A DNA stretch of 25,611 bases from positions 1 through 25,611 of the forward strand of contig JAXHVA010000060.1 in the NCBI GenBank assembly GCA_034189035.1, given 5' to 3'. Shown piece after piece: positions 23,619 to 25,611 of this stretch. Each line of letters begins with the position of its first letter. Position 1 is the stretch's first letter. The notes beneath the pieces are model-generated. The model saw only the letters and a program-made list of their open reading frames with translations, did no database searches and was not told where the DNA came from. The translations under genes were made by a program, and so were the position numbers. Source of the stretch: JAUXFK01 sp034189035 (GTDB lineage Bacteria > Desulfobacterota > UBA8473).

Positions 23619-25437
23619 CATAGTGATCTTAAATCCAATTGCATCCGTTATATGCGGTCTCCTTTATGCGCTCGGAATGTCAGTTCTGATTTTGAGTCTG
23701 AACATGAGAACCCTTTTCTCGATCCGATCTATACTGCTTCTATCTGGTTATCTGACAATCATTTATATATGCGTTTTGTTCTTTCCGCTTCTTATTGGTG
23801 GGAGTTTAATCTATCTCTTATTCTCTGTAAACGAAACAGTAACCGTTTCTTTACTGCTGGGAAGTACGCTTATAATACTGGCAGTCAATCTGATTATTCA
23901 CTTGAGATTCCATTATGTTTTATTGCCGCGATATGAGTTCTCTATAACAGGGGTCTATTCCTTTCTCATTATTATTCTGGGCATTTTGTTGTTAGTATTG
24001 AGGGGGAAGTATGGTTTTGGCTTTACCTCTACAGCGCATACTGCTTTCTTTCTCACCTTGTCTGTGTTTGTCCTGTTTTATTTGAGGGGTTTTGCGCTTT
24101 CGAACACCCATATCTCTTTGGAAAGTGAAGGAAAACCTTTAGAGAGATGCAAAAAGATGAATCGAAAAGTCCTCTGGCTCGGTATAGACAGTGCAACCTG
24201 GGATATAATCCATCCAATGATTGCTGGAGGGAAACTCCCAAACCTGAACCGGATGATTGAGGGAGGGGGACATGGGAGTCTGAAGACTTTTGTTCCTACA
24301 CACTCACCGGTTGTATGGACAACCAAGGCAACAGGAAAGTCTCCAATAAAGCATGGAATCAGAGATTTCCTGACTTTTGATGTCAAGGGAATAGACGGGT
24401 ATATGGAAGTCAAGCCTTTGGATCCTCTTCTATCGAGGATTTTATCGAAGGCTGCAAATTATGGCCTCATAAAGCGTAGGCCGGTCAGCTCTGTTGATAG
24501 AAAGTCTCTTGCAATCTGGAATATAGTGTCAGAGATGGGCTATAAAGTCGGGGTTGTGAGCTGGTTCGTTACGGATCCGGTAGAGAAGATAGACGGGTTT
24601 ATGGTCCCCGAATTTTACTATACGATTGGTCGAAAAAGAAGGGGCTCATCTTCGGCGATACACCCTTTCGATATAGAAGACAAACTGAGAAGCATAAAGA
24701 AAGAGATAGAAGAACGTTTCAATAGCAAATCCGGAGAAGACGAGGTAAAAGAGAGGTTCTCAATAAAGAGTGACTTGAATGGATCAGAAAGACGAAAATT
24801 CAACATATTAAAGGTATTTTACTTTCACGATGTATTGCGAGTGAAGGTGACCAACTCTCTAATGGATATCTTCGATTTGGATATGCTTATGGTGTACTTC
24901 CACGGCGTCGATGCAGTACAACACCATTTCTGGGTCGATCATAATAAGGATGATAGCCTTTTTAAGGATGTTATTGCGCGCTATTATGAATATTTAGATG
25001 AAACTATCGGCAGATTATTAGATGGGGTTTCTGATCCTAAAACCGTATTCATTACCTCAGACCATGGCCATGGTCCTATGAAATACTATAAAAAATTATA
25101 TAATATAATAATGGGCAGAGAAAAAATCTCCGGTTCTCATGTGGATGGCCCTGACGGGATATTCGTCGCTTATGGTGACGGGATTCAAAAAGGGGTATCT
25201 GTAAAAGATATATCAGTTCATGATGTTGTCCCCACAATACTCCCTGTTTTCGGTTTGCCAATCGGAAAGGATATGGATGGTCGACCGATTTCAGAGATTT
25301 TTGACGATTCTATTCCGGGTATTACATATATCCCTTCTTATGAAGGCCGCTTATCCGTCTATTCAGGGGATGGAGAAGATCTAAGCGAGGATAGGGAGAT
25401 AATGGACAGGTTAAGAGATCTTGGGTATATCGATTAG
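23608..25437 (+). CDS. Membrane-anchored alkaline-phosphatase-superfamily hydrolase/transferase
   Basis: A 609-residue protein with four to five N-terminal membrane segments (about 9-31, 41-70, 79-99, 113-131, 145-163) and a soluble domain of the type I phosphodiesterase/nucleotide pyrophosphatase kind. Metal ligands are all identifiable: Asp194 in VLWLGIDSATWD, Asp435 and His439 in GVDAVQHHFW, Asp485 and His486 in TSDHGHGP, and His511. The nucleophile is likely Ser233 in PTHSPVVWTTKATG, aligned with the Thr of NPP enzymes. The start ATG overlaps the acyltransferase end by 11 bases, with GAGGGGAAAC before it, so translation is coupled. The family includes phosphodiesterases, phosphatases and phospho-alcohol transferases. 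In this cluster it may add or remove a phospho-substituent on the polymer or its lipid. The specific reaction is not predictable. Confidence 0.85.
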   Translation: MYNNIVILNPIASVICGLLYALGMSVLILSLNMRTLFSIRSILLLSGYLTIIYICVLFFPLLIGGSLIYLLFSVNETVTVSLLLGSTLIILAVNLIIHLRFHYVLLPRYEFSITGVYSFLIIILGILLLVLRGKYGFGFTSTAHTAFFLTLSVFVLFYLRGFALSNTHISLESEGKPLERCKKMNRKVLWLGIDSATWDIIHPMIAGGKLPNLNRMIEGGGHGSLKTFVPTHSPVVWTTKATGKSPIKHGIRDFLTFDVKGIDGYMEVKPLDPLLSRILSKAANYGLIKRRPVSSVDRKSLAIWNIVSEMGYKVGVVSWFVTDPVEKIDGFMVPEFYYTIGRKRRGSSSAIHPFDIEDKLRSIKKEIEERFNSKSGEDEVKERFSIKSDLNGSERRKFNILKVFYFHDVLRVKVTNSLMDIFDLDMLMVYFHGVDAVQHHFWVDHNKDDSLFKDVIARYYEYLDETIGRLLDGVSDPKTVFITSDHGHGPMKYYKKLYNIIMGREKISGSHVDGPDGIFVAYGDGIQKGVSVKDISVHDVVPTILPVFGLPIGKDMDGRPISEIFDDSIPGITYIPSYEGRLSVYSGDGEDLSEDREIMDRLRDLGYID

Positions 25438-25445
25438 AGAGATAA

Positions 25446-25497
25446 AAAGTAGCTTTTTCTTGCTTGGATCATTTTTTGGTAAGTAAACAGCTACTTT
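25446..25497 (+). terminator. Candidate terminator after the polysaccharide cluster
   Basis: AAAGTAGCT at 25446 and AGCTACTTT ending at 25497 are exact 9-bp inverted repeats, followed by ATATTTTTG. The position right after the last gene of the cluster and the T run fit an intrinsic terminator, but the 34-base loop is long and the stem is AT-rich. Confidence 0.35.
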
Positions 25498-25512
25498 ATA
25501 TTTTTGTATCAT

Positions 25513-25611
25513 TTTAGCGCTATGAAATAGAAAACTATCAGCAAGCAAGAAGCGGCAATCAAATTTTAATGCGATACACGCATTAAAATTTGATTGCCGC
25601 TTCTTGCTTGC
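25513..25611 (+). repeat. Dispersed repeat copy with a perfect 33-bp-arm palindrome, cut by the window end
   Basis: Bases 25513-25573 match the inverse of 10388-10440 and nearby bases of the largest copy (about 53 of 61 positions), starting TTTAGCGCTATGAAATAGAA. Within it, 25541-25573 and 25579-25611 are perfect reverse complements, with only ATACA between. The window stops exactly at the end of the right arm, so the palindrome may extend further. A transcript would form a very stable hairpin. Confidence 0.8.

Overview
The window looks like a chromosomal segment of a moderately AT-rich Gram-negative bacterium. A Wza-type outer-membrane lipoprotein, an LpxL-like acyltransferase and a Wzc-type chain-length kinase point to a double-membrane cell. 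An NDP-forming acyl-CoA synthetase alpha subunit, a thiolase and a ferredoxin remnant would suit an anaerobic Desulfobacterota-type (deltaproteobacterial) host. That placement is inference from gene content; there is no rRNA or marker gene to confirm it, and I saw no tRNA, rRNA or CRISPR array.

Positions 1-1890 are a decay zone. They hold a frameshifted ferredoxin, a truncated HxlR-type regulator fused by deletion to a MazF toxin remnant, a non-coding tract that looks like mobile-element flank, and two inverted or dispersed repeats. Positions 1888-6074, minus strand, are metabolic: a thiolase, an alpha-only ADP-forming acyl-CoA synthetase, and an NAD-dependent epimerase broken by two frameshifts. 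Positions 6377-8672, minus strand, form a tight unit of pentapeptide-repeat protein, ABC ATPase and ABC-2 permease, with a 4-base overlap between the last two. Positions 8810-12393, minus strand, are a housekeeping group: proC, fxsA, maf, then yggS and an unknown gene. Members of a dispersed palindromic repeat family sit between maf and yggS and around the group.

From 13020 onward genes run on the plus strand. A CDP-alcohol phosphatidyltransferase and a NadM-like nucleotidyltransferase come first, then an unknown two-membrane-segment protein. An exopolysaccharide assembly cluster follows: a Wza-like export lipoprotein, a Wzz/BY-kinase fusion, a secreted clan-A glycoside-hydrolase-like protein with two N-terminal OB-like domains, a Wzy/O-antigen-ligase-like polymerase, an LpxL-like acyltransferase and, overlapping it, a membrane-anchored alkaline-phosphatase-superfamily enzyme. 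The cluster has polymerisation, length control, export, trimming and decoration functions, but no glycosyltransferase or flippase in view; these would have to lie elsewhere. The window ends exactly inside a perfect 33-bp-arm palindrome that belongs to the same dispersed repeat family.

The most novel-looking items are the dispersed palindromic repeat family (at least seven full or partial copies), the exopolysaccharide cluster with its hydrolase fusion and the acyltransferase/phosphatase-superfamily pair whose canonical acid is missing, and the CDP-alcohol/nucleotidyltransferase pair, which could make an unusual phospho-alcohol head group.
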